64,000 bases of DNA from Prorocentrum cordatum. Lineage: Eukaryota; Sar; Dinophyceae; Prorocentrales; Prorocentraceae. The stretch lies in NCBI GenBank assembly GCA_963575745.1, contig CAUYUJ010016342.1, positions 156,001-220,000 of the forward strand, given 5' to 3'. Below the pieces are notes generated by a model. The model had not been told where the DNA came from. It saw only the letters and a list, made by a program, of their open reading frames with translations, and did no database searches. How positions within the stretch are numbered: the stretch's first letter is position 1; each line of letters starts with the position of its first letter. Below are positions 43,339 through 54,491 of the stretch, piece by piece. The translations under genes and the position numbers were made by a program.

Positions 43339-43457
43339 CGGAAGCAACTCCTGGGAGGTCTTCGAGACAACGACGAAGGACTATCAAGCCGCTGGACCGA
43401 GCCAGGTTGAGCTGGAGTTGGCCCGATTTCGATCCAGGATGTACCAGCGCCGATGCT
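43339..43457 (+). repeat. Family D dispersed repeat, copy 3 (short)
   Basis: GGAAGCAACTCCTGGGAGGT at the start and GGATGTACCAGCGCCGATGC at the end, but only about 120 bp long: the GGATT-rich interior is mostly missing. Confidence 0.65.
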
Positions 43458-43636
43458 GGATTCGAGCCCCCAGGGGCTGCACCTTACATAGAGGAACCGT
43501 GAGAAAGAAACCAAGGCCCTCTTACCAGGCATCCCCTGCGTCCAGGTGCACGCGGAAGCGCCAGGAGATAGACTCATTGGAACTAGCAAACGAGAACGCC
43601 AAGCACCTTCTGAGGCGTCGAGCTGGCCTGGCGTGG

Positions 43637-43772
43637 CTGTCTGAAAAAAGCGAGACCCAACATGAAAATTGACGCGAACTCCCGCTACAGGCACCCCAAA
43701 AACTAAAAACGCCACAACCGGTCCGAAAAAAGACGGGAAGCCCGAGCTCCGGCGAATCTGGCGTCTCACGCG
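43637..43772. mobile_element. Family E repeat, copy 1
   Basis: Shares GAAAATTGACGCGAACTCCC, CCCAAAAACT and AAGCCCGAGCTCCGG with 53823-53977. Its left inverted repeat is eroded. Confidence 0.6.
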
Positions 43773-44257
43773 TACCCGGAAGGGGCGACCTTCCGCGTTG
43801 ATCCTCAAAGCGTGTGTTGGCACCAACGTGCGCTTCTCCACAGAAGCCATCCCGTGCGACGCTGGCGGCGCAGTTCACGAGGGCCAGTACCGGCCGCGTG
43901 CCAGCGACGGCGCTGAAAGGGGCAAACACACGACGTTGAGCTAGCACACGCCCTGAGGATCAACGATTTTTGACCTGACAAGGAACAGCCGCACGCGTAC
44001 TGGCCAGGAGTTGGAAAAACGCAAACGGCCAACGATGGAGACGCCATTCGACCCACAGCCTCGCTTCGCGAGCGGGATCGCCGTCGTCCGAATCGCTGGC
44101 GAAGAGGGAAACCGACAAGGCCTTCCCCCAAGGCCAAATCAGCTTGGGAAACAGGAGGAGGAGAGTGCTCCCGCCCCGCCAACCCCGCCCCCATTCCCGA
44201 ACCACTCCCCGCCCCAGAGGTCTCAGGAGAGGTGGAAGCGGCGGCAATAGAGCCGTC
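43773..44257. other. Unassigned sequence
   Basis: Probably includes the 3' untranslated end of element 4 (right part), but no poly(A)-like junction was found on the element strand. Confidence 0.35.
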
Positions 44258-45290
44258 TCACAAAAAAACTCCGCTTGCGAAGCAAAAGTGGAGGGCCAAA
44301 AAGAGGCCCGACTTGGGGCGGCAGCCCTTGAGAAGATTCTGCTGCCGATAGTACCTGGAATATTTGACCAGAATGCCGGCTCGGCGCCTAATCGGCTTGC
44401 GTTCCTCGGAAAGCCCTTGGCTACGTCGCATGGCATATGCCTCGCAAATCGAACAGTACAGCACAGGCCCCACGCGGTACACAACATGTTGAGCATGGCT
44501 CTCCGAACACTTCAACTGCCGCAAGACAGCTCGAGACTTCGCCGGTCTAAGGCAGATCATGCAGCGAACTCTCCTGCCCATATACGCAACCGCAGGATCG
44601 AAACGAGAATGCGGCCTGGGAGGGCCCAGCCCACCTTCGATGGTGCCGATAGCCCTCCTAAGCACGACTGCCTGGCCATCTGGGGGCGTGGCCGAACCGA
44701 TCCTAGCCGCGACACGCGTGCAAAACTGAGCCACCATCTTGACCGCCTGGATGGATGACCTGTGCGCCTCGCGCAAACTAACACTATCCGAGTGCATGGT
44801 GGCTCCTACTGTGGCAGGTTCGTCAGCCTTGGCCGCCCCAAACCGTTGCCAAGGCGCGATTCGCCCTTCAATCACCGCCGGGCGCGGTGCGCGGGCCTTG
44901 ACGTGAGAGACCTCCACCGCCTCAAAACCCCGATCCGCCGCCAACCTCCAGACTTCCCTCCAGAGTATCGCCATCGGGTCACTGGCAGCCGTGCCAGCAC
45001 CAAGCCCTCGGCGCCAAACATCGACTAGCGGCTTGCAATCGTTGTAGAACTTCATCTGCGCACCCATACCTGAGGGCCATGAGGACGCTAAACAGCTCCG
45101 CAGCAAGCACAGAGTGGAAGAGGGACGGCAGTGGCCCATGCATTCTGGCGACTCCGTGCCAAGAAAAATCCAGAGAGCACAATTCCCAACCACATCGCCT
45201 GAGGCGGCTGCGCCGCCCATGCAAGCCCGAGCCATCGCCGAACACGCGCACGTCGAGGAGCAAGTCGTCAGCCCGCAAGGTCCAGACAAC
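44258..45290 (-). pseudogene. Element 4 RNase H and Cys-rich C-terminus
   Basis: RNase H motifs: VFGDGSGL (first Asp, about 45245-45225), SVLAAELFSVLMAL (Glu, about 45100-45070), and after a frameshift YNDCKPLVDVW (second Asp, about 45048-45015) and FGAAKADEPATVGA (about 44850-44810). Downstream VRCMICLRPAKSR and VLYCSICEAYAMRRSQGL supply the two CxxC pairs characteristic of the elements here. The last 300 codons are one open frame to the stop at 44258. Confidence 0.82.
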
Positions 45291-47990
45291 TCGCTCTCAA
45301 CGAGACGTCAGCGGCCGACTGGGCTAGCTCAAGCATCTGGCCAGCCAACCGGTAGTCTGCCATATACTCGCGGCGAAAAGAATCGCGAGCGGGGCATCCG
45401 TAAAATCTGCGCCACGTCGTGCCCCGACTCATGCAAATCAAAGAATCTGGGTCGACCGCGCCGCCAGCATTGCACAGCCTCTCCCGGGACCAACAACCTC
45501 CCGCAAATAAGCACCCCAGGAGCCCCTGGCGCCTGGGGGGCCAGTCAGGGCCACGAGAGGACGGGAGGAGAAGGGGCCTCAGGGGCTCCAAGATCGGAGG
45601 GCGAGGACAGAGCGACGCCCAATACGGGTGCTTAGCCAGAACTTGCTGCCAAATCCAGCGCTGCGGCCTCGCCAGCCAACTTACCTCCATCCCTGGGCGA
45701 AGTCTCCTCTATCAAAACGGGCCCTCGGTGGGTCTGCCAAAGGAACGGGTTGACCAACTTCCATCCCAAACGGGTCATCGCACCTACAAGGGCCGACGCG
45801 GGCCCCCGAATGTCAGACCGCACCCTGGAGACTGGGATAACCGATAAACGAGCCCACGCACCGCTCAGAAGACGTGCCATGCCAGGTCTTGGCGCCCAAC
45901 CGTCCCAGAGCGCATGCAGCCACAAATAACAGGCCCACGGCTGCACTCGAACGCGGGGTGGACCTGGCGGCCTGCCAGCATCAGGACGAGCGAGAAAGAC
46001 CTACCCGCGTGCCTGAAAATGCATCCCGCTCGTTCCAACTGCCTAGCCTCGAGGAGCTGCGCGTCGTTGATCCAGTGGGCCCCGACCGCCCAGAGCATCC
46101 CAGGGTTGAGCTCCGTCTGGACCAACTTGACTGTTTTGCCCCCCGCCTTGGCCCGCCGCTTACAACGTTGGACCCTGAGGGGCCCACCTTCCCAAGGCGC
46201 TGCGCCCGAACCGCATGAAGGATCCGATGGCCGCCTCCGAAGTCCAGCCCGAGATTCCGGATAGATCTGGTGAGGAAACGAGCCGCGCGGGGTTCGACCT
46301 TACAAACAACGTGTCGAATATCCGGACCAAGGATCGCCTGGTGCTTTTTTGGCAGGGAGATAATGAGGCCGCACTTGGCCAGTTCAGCTATGAGTCGGTC
46401 CTCCGCCCCATTCAGGTCGAAAGCCACGTCCCAGGCATCGCCCACCCTCTGCAACTGCAAATCGTCAACAACGATCGCCAAACAACAGACGGGCACCGAG
46501 CAACAAACACATCAGCAGGAGGACGAAGCACCAGACGCAAGAGAGATGTCGCACAACTGCAACCGGCAACGATCGCACGATTCGTCGAGACGACCCCGGT
46601 CGCAATCATTTCGAACACCACCATCCGATCGAGGGCGTACGTTGCCAGCAAAACTGCAGGGCCTTGCCGTGAAACCTGTGCTTCTTGGCACACGCCGCGA
46701 GCACATGATGGGGAACGCGCTCGTACGCCCTGACGAAATCGAGTAGCTTAGACCCCGCTGCTTTGCCCTGATCCCTGGCCAGCCCCGCCTTGAAACTCTG
46801 CTTTCCAAACACAGATATCACAAGAGGCTCCTGAATCGCCGAACCAGTAATCCCTAGGGTGGTCACGTTCGCATTGTCCGGCGACTTTCCAGCGGGCCCA
46901 GCGGGGCCACGTTCGAAGCGGGGATGGGAAAACCCCGATGGGTCGACATCCCCCGCCAGGCGGTGGCTCTGGTAGAAGGGCAACAAGCAACAGCGCCGAG
47001 CACCTGGGCACGCAGCACAGCCTCTGCATCTGCACCCAGATGCGCAGGAAAATCTCAACAGCGATGTCGTCCAAGAAGGACCAGCGCCGAGGGTGCAAGC
47101 CGCAGACGCCGACCGCCGTGTGCGTGATGCACGTCCTAGCGAGGGCGAGGAGGTCCTCGTGCGCGCGGGGCTCTAGCTCGGGCCCCTCTCTGCACCAGCC
47201 GAAGTCAGGATCGGGGAACTCCAGACCAACGCCCCAGTGCTCATGCCAACCTTGGGCCCGAGCTTCAGCCTCCGCCATAATCCCTAGATGAGCACCATCG
47301 GGCCCAGCGTAGCGAGACAGCCCAGACACAGCCCACTTAGGGACATCCTTGGTGAACCCGTGGCCCAAACGGGCCCCTCCTGACAGGGCATCAAGGGCCC
47401 GCTCCCTCCAAGCGCGGGCCCGCTCCGAGGCCGCGTGGGACTCGTGCTCTAGGGCCCGCTTGCGGACCTGCCAAATCAACTCATTAAGCTCAGCCTCGCT
47501 GCACGGGTCGACAGCCACAATGCGCAGCCTCCAAAACTCCCAATGCTTGCAACCGATGAACGGGGCCTGGTAACCCACCAACTTCTTCGAGAGGACCCCA
47601 GACTGCTGCATCCCCCCCAAGGTGGGCCGAGGCCCGTGCCAAAGGAACGGGATATCCTGGAGCCGTCTCTCCAGCACGCGCCACATCCGACCCTCGCCAA
47701 TAACCCTGGGATGCGTCGAGGCTGGAGGGCCTAGCAGAGGAACCTGGGCCACCTTGGGGGGGCCTCCACGACCTCGGTATCTAGGTTCAGCATCAACTTG
47801 CAGAACCCGAGTGAGCGCCGCCAATTCAGCCCTCTGAGCCCACTCGGAGGTGACAGTATCCAGGGTATCCTTGGACATCGGGCCCTGGGTCAGCACTCCT
47901 CGTAGGTCTTCCCGGTCAAGGGGCCGAGGTGCGCAACCAAGAAGTCCATGCAGCAGGAGGGCCGATGGTTTCTTCAGCCCGGGCACCATC
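45291..47990 (-). pseudogene. Element 4 reverse transcriptase region, multiply frameshifted
   Basis: The pre-RT part is open for about 430 codons (48055-46748), with GLHPRRWSFLDDIAVEIFLR and GGGCRPIGVFPSPLRTWPRW (fingers). Motif A LLDFVRAYERVPHHV (about 46745-46695), motif B AIVAGCSCATSL (about 46575-46540), motif C AIVVDDLQLQ (about 46475-46445) and NLGLDFGGG (about 46250) follow in alternating frames. The thumb and a Cys-containing GCLICGRLLVPGEAVQCW segment (about 45520-45460) come next. At least four frame changes occur between motif A and the RNase H. Confidence 0.8.
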
Positions 47991-48725
47991 ATCTGCCTAG
48001 CCCCCCACGCATGCGCAAGACAACAGGGCGGTGAGGACGCGCGCATGTCGCCCAAGTCGCCACATAGCAGCTGTCGACAAAAGGCTCCAGCGAGCTAGAC
48101 TTCACAAAATAGTCGACGATCGGCCGAGAGGTTCCTGGCCAGCATGTCCAGTTGGCCGCGTCCGACGCCACATCTGCCTGCAAGTCCCCCACCCAACCCA
48201 TTTCAACCAGCTGCTCACCAGGGAGCTGAAAATCGTCTCCGAGTATAAATGGCATACCATAGGCCCTAAGTACTTCTCCTATGCTGTGCAGGAGCTCGAT
48301 ATTCTGACCCCTGCAGCCGGTCCCCGCACGAAGGTAAACCGAGCCGGCAATGACGCCACCCCTGCAAAGGCCACTCCAGAGGCCTAAACCAAAGCGGTGC
48401 CCAGGAGGGAGGGAGATCCCCCGGGGCAGCTCGCCCAAACCCTTGAGGCCCCAAAGCTTCGGCGTCGCTGAGCCAACTCCCCCAGACGTGCCAGACTGGA
48501 ACGATCCGATGGCGCCGCCGGAGTGAGGAGCGAATTCAGCCCAGCCTTGACAAGAGCACGCTGTGCATCACCCAGTCGCACCTCAGGCTGGCCGTGCTCT
48601 TGAAACAAATATAGGTTAGACTCCACTGCGCCAATCAGGTCGATGAACGGCCTGCGCGTCTGCTTGGGGCCTGCGCCGCACTCAACTCCCCAAGAGGTAA
48701 CATCTGACGCGCAGAATCTCCGCAT
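47991..48725 (-). pseudogene. Element 4 APE-type endonuclease, degenerate
   Basis: FCASDVTSWG and LYLFQEHGQPEVRLGDAQ (catalytic Glu) lie at 48725-48580 in one frame. VIAGSVYLRAGTG, FILGDDFQLPGE and RPIVDYFVKSSSL lie at about 48360-48090 in another. The usual GDxN is GDDFQ and the terminal SDH is RPHRPV, so two catalytic positions are changed in addition to the frameshift. Confidence 0.72.
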
Positions 48726-48773
48726 ATCGGGCCTCTGAGAGCGCTGCGACGTCCTGACAATGTTTTTTTGTTT

Positions 48774-49460
48774 TTAATTTTGCGCAGCAATAGTGGGGGA
48801 CGCGGGTGCATGCCGATTTGAACCGGGGAGGCCACCCCCTGGATTTGCACAGCTGCTGTCCGAAGACATAGCCTGGGAGGCCACCCCCAGGTCTTGCGAT
48901 CTGACGCCAGGCCGCGCCGCGGCAAGACGAGGAGTTGAAAAACCCGTAGGCGTGGACACCGAAGGAGAGGAACCGACCGTCCCCGACAAGGTACCTGGAG
49001 CCCCCGTGGAACCCGTAGCACCCGTGGAAACCTTCGTCGGCGCCAGACTTCCAGATGACGCGGTGCTCTGACTCGCGCCTGCCCCCAGCCCAGGGAAATG
49101 CGCATCCCTGGCCATCTGGGGGGCCGCCCCCACGCCCCCGACGTCATCGTAGTAGTACCTGGGCCCAAGGAAGCGTCCGAACTCGTCAGTGACCTCCTGC
49201 CCCCCACGCCAGATAGCTGCCGCAGCGTCGCGCCATGGCTGAAGATCGCCAGCTTGGGCCAGCTCGTGGAGAAGAAGAAGCGCGGCCTCGCGCCTCGCCC
49301 TCGCGCGCTGCCACGCCCCCTGGCAAAGGCGCCGCGCCGCCTCCACCGTCACCCGGCGACTGGCCACAACGTGCTCGACGCAGTTGGGCATCCAGGACGA
49401 CTCGCTGGCCATCGGGCCCAACAGGTTGCTGATCCACCTGCTGGCCATCCGCGCCAGGCT
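48774..49460 (-). pseudogene. Element 4 middle ORF, unknown function
   Basis: About 220 codons of consistent protein-like text from MASRWISNLLGPM to TAA or TAG at 48774. An Arg/Ala-rich helical stretch (AARRLCQGAWQRARARREAA, AAAAIWRGGQEVTDEFGRFL) is followed by a Ser/Gly/Thr-rich tail. It lies between ORF1 and the endonuclease, where element 1 has nothing comparable. The frame is open well upstream, but the region above 49460 contains the tandem duplication and C runs and is doubtful. Confidence 0.5.
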
Positions 49461-49624
49461 GTCGCAGATGCGTTGACGGTCAGCACGGGTGCCAACCCCC
49501 CCCCTTGAAGCTGATCCCCGTTCGCGGAACACGATTGAGGAGGTCTCGGACGAGGCCGGCTTGCGCGCGGGCAGGAGGCCGCGACGACAAGGGCGCCGAC
49601 CACCCAGTCGACGAGGGCGCCGAG

Positions 49625-49980
49625 GTCCACGCGGCGCGCACTCGCACCAGAAGGGCGCCAGCGATCCCCCCCCCCCCCCCCCCAAAGGCCATCTCCACGC
49701 GGTAGGGGGGCGCAAACCCTGCCGACGTGGGAGGTCACATGGGAGGTCACATGGGAGGCAGTCTCCACCTTCTCAGCCCGACAGGGGCCGACGCCAAACG
49801 ATGGCCCAGCCGACGAAGACGCCATTGTCCACGCGGCGCGCACTCGCACCTGAGATGCCCCAGCGATTCCACTCCCCAGGCCGCCCCCGCGCGGCAGGGG
49901 GGCGCAGGCCCTACCGCAGCGGGGGGTCACATGGGAAGCGGTCTCCACCTTCTCAGCCCCGCAGGGGTCGACGCCACGCG
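49625..49980. repeat. Diverged tandem duplication, period about 205 bp
   Basis: GCGCGCACTCGCACCAGAAG... and GCGCGCACTCGCACCTGAGA..., each followed by CCCCAGCGAT or CGCCAGCGAT, then GTCTCCACCTTCTCAGCCC and GGGG(C/T)CGACGCC. The first copy has a duplicated GGGAGGTCACAT and a 16-C run. Confidence 0.75.
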
Positions 49981-50176
49981 AAAGTGCGAGTAGCCGAGGA
50001 AACTGGAGTAGAAGGGGGCCACCGAACACGACCGCGCCTGCATCGCGCGCAACTCCCACCCACACGAAAAAGTGCGGACAGGCACTGCAGCTGGCACCAG
50101 AAAGCCGAGGGAAGGCCACTCAACGTCGACCGTTTTGTCGAGCTAGTACTGCTGCACGTTGGCCATGCCGATCGCG

Positions 50177-51520
50177 CTACCCAGGTGGCGCCCCTGGGGC
50201 TGCAGCCGCGGCAGCGGGCGCCGCTGCTGCGGCACCCCCGCCCCCTGCAGCAGGAGCCCCCGCAGCAGCGCCCGCAGGGGCCTGGGGCTCGGCCGCGGCG
50301 GGCGGCGGGTCGCCACGCCGCGCCCTCTTGTTGAGCGCCGTGGGGGTGTCCAAGAAGCCGAGCATGGTCTTGAACAGGCCCTCGCGCTGCCCAGCGCGGC
50401 CACCTTGCAGCAGCTGCGCGAGCTCGTCCTTGCACGCGTCAACGGCTCGGGAGTCGACGGCCATGCCCTCAGCGCCCGCACCAGCAGCTGCACTAGCGTG
50501 AACACCTGCAGCCGCCTTCTGGGCCGCCGCCTCCGCCTCCGCCCCGCGGCGTGACTCGACCTCCTGCTGAAAGAGATCCCTATCAGCCGCCAGAGGACCC
50601 AGGAGGTCTTCAACCTGCTGAAACTTCGATGCCCAGGCATGCTTGAACTCAGGGGGCATGTGGCCAAACAGCGTCTCCACAAGCCCATGGATGGCAGAGT
50701 TACCCTCAGCGAGACAAGCACGTCGATGCAGCTTCTGCAGCTCCACCTCTTGAACTCTCGCCGGCTCCGCGAACTGCTTCTAAGACTCCACGCATTCCTG
50801 GAGGGCCTGCTCCAGTTCCTCAAACCTCTGGCGAACGGAAGACCCCGTGGCCTTGGCGGCCTGTAGCTGGCTCTGGTAGTGGGCCAACTTGTCCTGATGA
50901 GAACGAACTCGACTCCAAGGTGCACCACCCTGGTCAAGATCATCGGCAGAGGGCGCGAGGGGAATCTGAGCCTTGGCAGCCACGACCAACGGATGCGTGG
51001 GCTCCAGACCTGCGAAAGTGAGCTGCTCAACTGCTGCGGACAAGTGTCCCTATTTGGCAGCCCTGCTGTTATCACTCCCTTCCTCTTTCCCTTTCCCTCG
51101 CGCGGCTGCTACCGCCCCACTCTTGTCGGGCCCTGGCGAACCAGACTGGGCCGCGGGGGCAGCATATTGGTCGGCGATATTGCCACCCTTGCGGCCCTTC
51201 TTGCCATTGCCGGCCAACTGCCATGCGTCCTGCGCCTGCTGCTCACCTGATCTCCACGGGCGAAGTGCTCATTTGACAATATCCCGAACAGCAATATCAC
51301 GAATCCATTTCTTACAGCGAAAGCAGCGGCTCCAGTCCACGAGGTTGTACTGGTAGCCGCACGAACTCTTGCAATGACACGCTTTGCAACCACTCTGAGA
51401 CTGGTGGCGTTGCGGGCGTGCAGGGCGATCCTTCGGAGGATCGGAGACAATGCCGCGCGCGCCCGCGCCGAAAAACCTCGTCTGGCCAGGCAAACGAGGG
51501 GCACTGTGGGGGCCGCTGCA
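50177..51520 (-). pseudogene. Element 4 ORF1, one frame with three stop codons
   Basis: A single reading frame of about 440 codons, broken only by TGA near 51268, TAG near 51056 and TAG near 50780, with no frameshift. The N-terminus has a Cys-rich segment (GCKACHCKSSC, WSRCFRCKKW) as in ORF1 zinc fingers. The middle (RSHQDKLAHYQSQLQAAK, RQRFEELEQALQECVES) is coiled-coil-like. The end is Ala/Gly/Pro rich. All three stops could come from CGA or CAG by C-to-T change. Confidence 0.7.
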
Positions 51521-51543
51521 CCCCCTTGCCAGTGAGACCAGGT

Positions 51544-51587
51544 CCTACGCCAAAGCGGCTACGGACTTGAGCCAAAATGGCATCGGA
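51544..51587 (-). other. Spliced-leader pair at the 5' end of element 4
   Basis: Minus strand 51587-51566 reads TCCGATGCC then ATTTTGGCTCAAG: the SL with TA changed to AT. The next 22 bases (51565-51544) start TCCGTAGCCGCTTTGGCGTA, a second, more diverged SL. Position just upstream of ORF1 supports a trans-spliced and retroposed origin. Confidence 0.82.
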
Positions 51588-52171
51588 TGAGGATCGACGA
51601 CTTCCCCGAAGCACAATGGGGGAGGGGGAGGGGGGAAGGCTTCCCAGAAGGAAGCGAATCACTTCGAGGACGCCGGCCCCACAACTAGCGTCTGGCGACA
51701 AGGTCCGCGCCCTCGCAGAAGCAGGGGTGCTTCTGAAAAAGCCCCCCCTCCTCCACAACACCCCCTCGCTGAGCGTGGGTGGCTGCTTCCCCTCGGGCCA
51801 CCGTCTTGTCGGTGACGCGCCTGCCGCCCGCCTCGGCCCCGTCCTCGGCGACGGCCTCCGCCTGCCACGGCGGCTTCACCGAGAGGCCCAGCGCATCGGC
51901 GGCCGCCGCCATCCCCTCGCCGCCGTTGGGCCGCCTCTGCAGGGGAGAGTCGGCTGGGGGGGGGGGGAGGCAGGTCCTGAGGGACACGGGGCCCGGACCC
52001 TCGGGCCGTCCCCCGGGGAAGAGACCTCCGTCGGCTCCTCGATCCTCGCTCCATCCTTGATCCTCGATCGTCGTTCGAGGAGCAAGGAGCCACCCTGGGC
52101 CATCTCGGGGCCCTCTCGGGGCCACCTTGCCTGGACGCTCCACATAGCCCCCCCGCGGCGCGGCCCGCCCA
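51588..52171. other. Unassigned sequence
   Basis: GC-rich. CTTCCCCGAAGCAC and AGAAGCAGGGGTGCTTCTGA (partly palindromic) near 51600-51740. No domain recognised. Confidence 0.35.
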
Positions 52172-52306
52172 GACCCATGGAAGGAGGAGGAGGAGGAGGA
52201 GGAGGAGGAGATGGAGGAGGAGGAGGAGGAGGAGGAGGAGGAGGAGAAGGAGAAGGAGGAGGAGGAGATGGAGGAGGAGGAGGAGGAGGAGGAGGAGGAG
52301 GGCGAG
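52172..52306. repeat. (GGA)n microsatellite
   Basis: GGA triplets with regularly spaced GAGATGGAGG variants. Confidence 0.93.
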
Positions 52307-52532
52307 GGCGTCGGGCTGCCCGAGGCCGCAGGCCGTGCCGCTCGCTCCCCGCCCGCCCGCTCGCTGCGGTCGGGCCGAAGCACTTCGCCGCGGATGGTTC
52401 CGGGCCAGGGCCCGCGGGGGGCCCCGACGAGCCCGAGCACGGCCCAAGGCCTCGGGGCCCGCTTCCCTCGGGACCCGCTCTCGCCTGGGCGAGCCCCTGC
52501 AGGGAGAGGCGCGCTCCTCGCGAGCGAGAAGC

Positions 52533-52874
<342 letters not shown>

Positions 52875-53028
52875 CCTGCCAGGAGCGGGCGGACGCCCGC
52901 CTGCCGAGGCTGCCGCCCAGCCCGCCGCCGCGGCGCTCGCCCGCGCGCTCGCGGGGCGGCGCGCTCGCGGGGCCCCGCGCGGCCGAGCCGGCTGGAGCCA
53001 CGGGACGCGGCGAGCGAGAAGCACAAGA

Positions 53029-53460
53029 TGGCGGGAGGTCCCGCCTGTGGATCCGCGCATCCTCCTCCTCCTCCTCCTCCTCCTCCTCCTCCTCCTCCTC
53101 CTCCCTCCTCCTCCTCCTCCTCCTCCTCCTCCTCTCCTCCTCCTCCTCCCTCCTCCTCCTCCTCCTCCTCCTCCCTCCCTCCTCCTCCTCCTCCTCCTCC
53201 TCCTCCTCCTCCTCCTCCTCCTCCTCCTCCTCCTCCTCCTCCTCCTCCTCCTCCTCCTCCTCCTCCTCCTCCTCCTCCTCCTCGACGCGCGGGACCTCCC
53301 AGGAGCCCACGGGCGTGGCCACTCCGCAGCCGCGCGGGGAGCTGCGAGGAGGTCCCGCCTCTGGATCCCCGCGCTCCTCGACGCCGCGGGGCCTCCCAGG
53401 AGCCCACGGGCGTGGCCACTCAGCAGCCGCGCGGGGAGCTGCGAGGTCCCGCCTCTGGAT
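53029..53460. repeat. 98-bp tandem unit interrupted by a 220-bp (TCC)n expansion
   Basis: The unit runs GGAGGTCCCGCCT.TGGATC, CGCGC(T)CCTCGACG, CGGGACCTCCCAGGAGCCCA, CGGGCGTGGCCACTC, CGCGGGGAGCTGCGAG. Copies start near 53034, 53346 and 53444. Between GGATCC.CGC and GACGC the second copy has only GCTCCTC, whereas the first has about 225 bp of TCC triplets (53059-53284). The array therefore appears to sit at a pre-existing TCCTC seed. Confidence 0.85.
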
Positions 53461-53609
53461 CCGCGCACTCCCTCCCCTGCTCCGCGGTGGCTCCCAGGAG
53501 TCCTCCTGCGGGGGACTCGGGTTGGCCTGACGGGGCCATCAAACAAAAATGACGAGGCTAGAGGCCACCTAGATGGGGTCCGAAAAGGTGGGGTCGGAGA
53601 ATCGCGCCG

Positions 53610-53755
53610 CATCGCCGATACACCGGCGATGCATCGGCAATGCATCGGCGATGTATCGGCGATGCATCGTCGACGTCGGCGATACATCGGCGCCATCGGC
53701 GTCGAAAAACTCGGGCTCCACATCGAGCCGCATCAGCAATGCATCGGCGATGCGG
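53610..53755. repeat. Degenerate 11-12-bp GGCGATGCATC repeat
   Basis: Around eight units of GGCGATGCATC or GGCGATACATC; many contain the palindrome GATGCATC. Two blocks are separated by a 45-bp segment ending in CACATCGAGCC. Confidence 0.85.
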
Positions 53756-53822
53756 CGCGACCCTCCGACCCCATCCACTCCGACAGCATCTGGGAGGCCT
53801 AGATTATGGCAGGAGGTTTTTG

Positions 53823-53977
53823 TCTGGACTCGGGTTGGCCTGACAGGGCCATCATGAAAATGACGACACCCAATCTGAAACTTGACGCGAACTCCCGCTG
53901 CAAGCATCCCACGAAAACTGGACCGTCAGAATCCACATCGCGCTCGCCAAAAAGCGTAGGTCAACCCGAGTTCTGGC
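53823..53977. mobile_element. Family E inverted-repeat element, copy 2
   Basis: Left CTGGACTCGGGTTGGCCTGA; rc of right CCAGAACTCGGGTTGACCTA. The interior shares GACGCGAACTCCCGCT with copy 1. A partial left end (GGGGACTCGGGTTGGCCTGA with GGGGCCATCA) is also present near 53512-53560. Confidence 0.72.
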
Positions 53978-54491
53978 GTACTCGAGTCTTACGTTTCCCA
54001 GGATGTTCCTCCATAGTCTACCCCTGGGGCCCGCTCGGGGCCTCGGGACCGTCGAACGACGACCCAGGATGAAAAAAAAAAGTCCTTGGAAAATGGGTCG
54101 AGGACCGTAAGGGGTCGACGTCATGAAGAAACCATGACGTCGGGGATCAAGGATTCACGCTCAATCGGCACTTTTTCTCATCGATCACCAGACGTTAGCG
54201 CACGATGATGATCTCTAGGGACGGAGCTTCGAGGACGTAGAGGCTCCCATGAGTTGATACCGAAGGGAGGAACGACGGGTGGCGACATCCGAACAATGCC
54301 CCCGCCAACCATCGTCTCTCCTGGGTCGATGTGACGTGGCGGTGGGGTGCGGATTTCGCCACGTGCCCGACGAATTCCGGACCCTTCTCCCGCCGCCCAT
54401 CGCGCTGCCTGACTCGCTGATCGGAGTTTGCCGCCGAGCGAGGGGGTCGGGCGCGGCATCGCAGCAGTCTGCGCGCACTCGTGCCGAATTT

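Larger units (their letters stand above)
44258..51587 (-). mobile_element. Element 4: decayed full-length-like non-LTR retrotransposon
   Basis: About 7.3 kb, minus strand: SL-like pair (51587-51544), ORF1 remnant (about 51520-50177), a second short ORF (about 49460-48774), then endonuclease, RT, RNase H and Cys-rich end in many frames. Its extra ORF between ORF1 and ORF2, and different motif residues, separate it from element 1. Its flanks are not (TCC)n. The number of frameshifts indicates a much older insertion than element 1. Confidence 0.82.
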
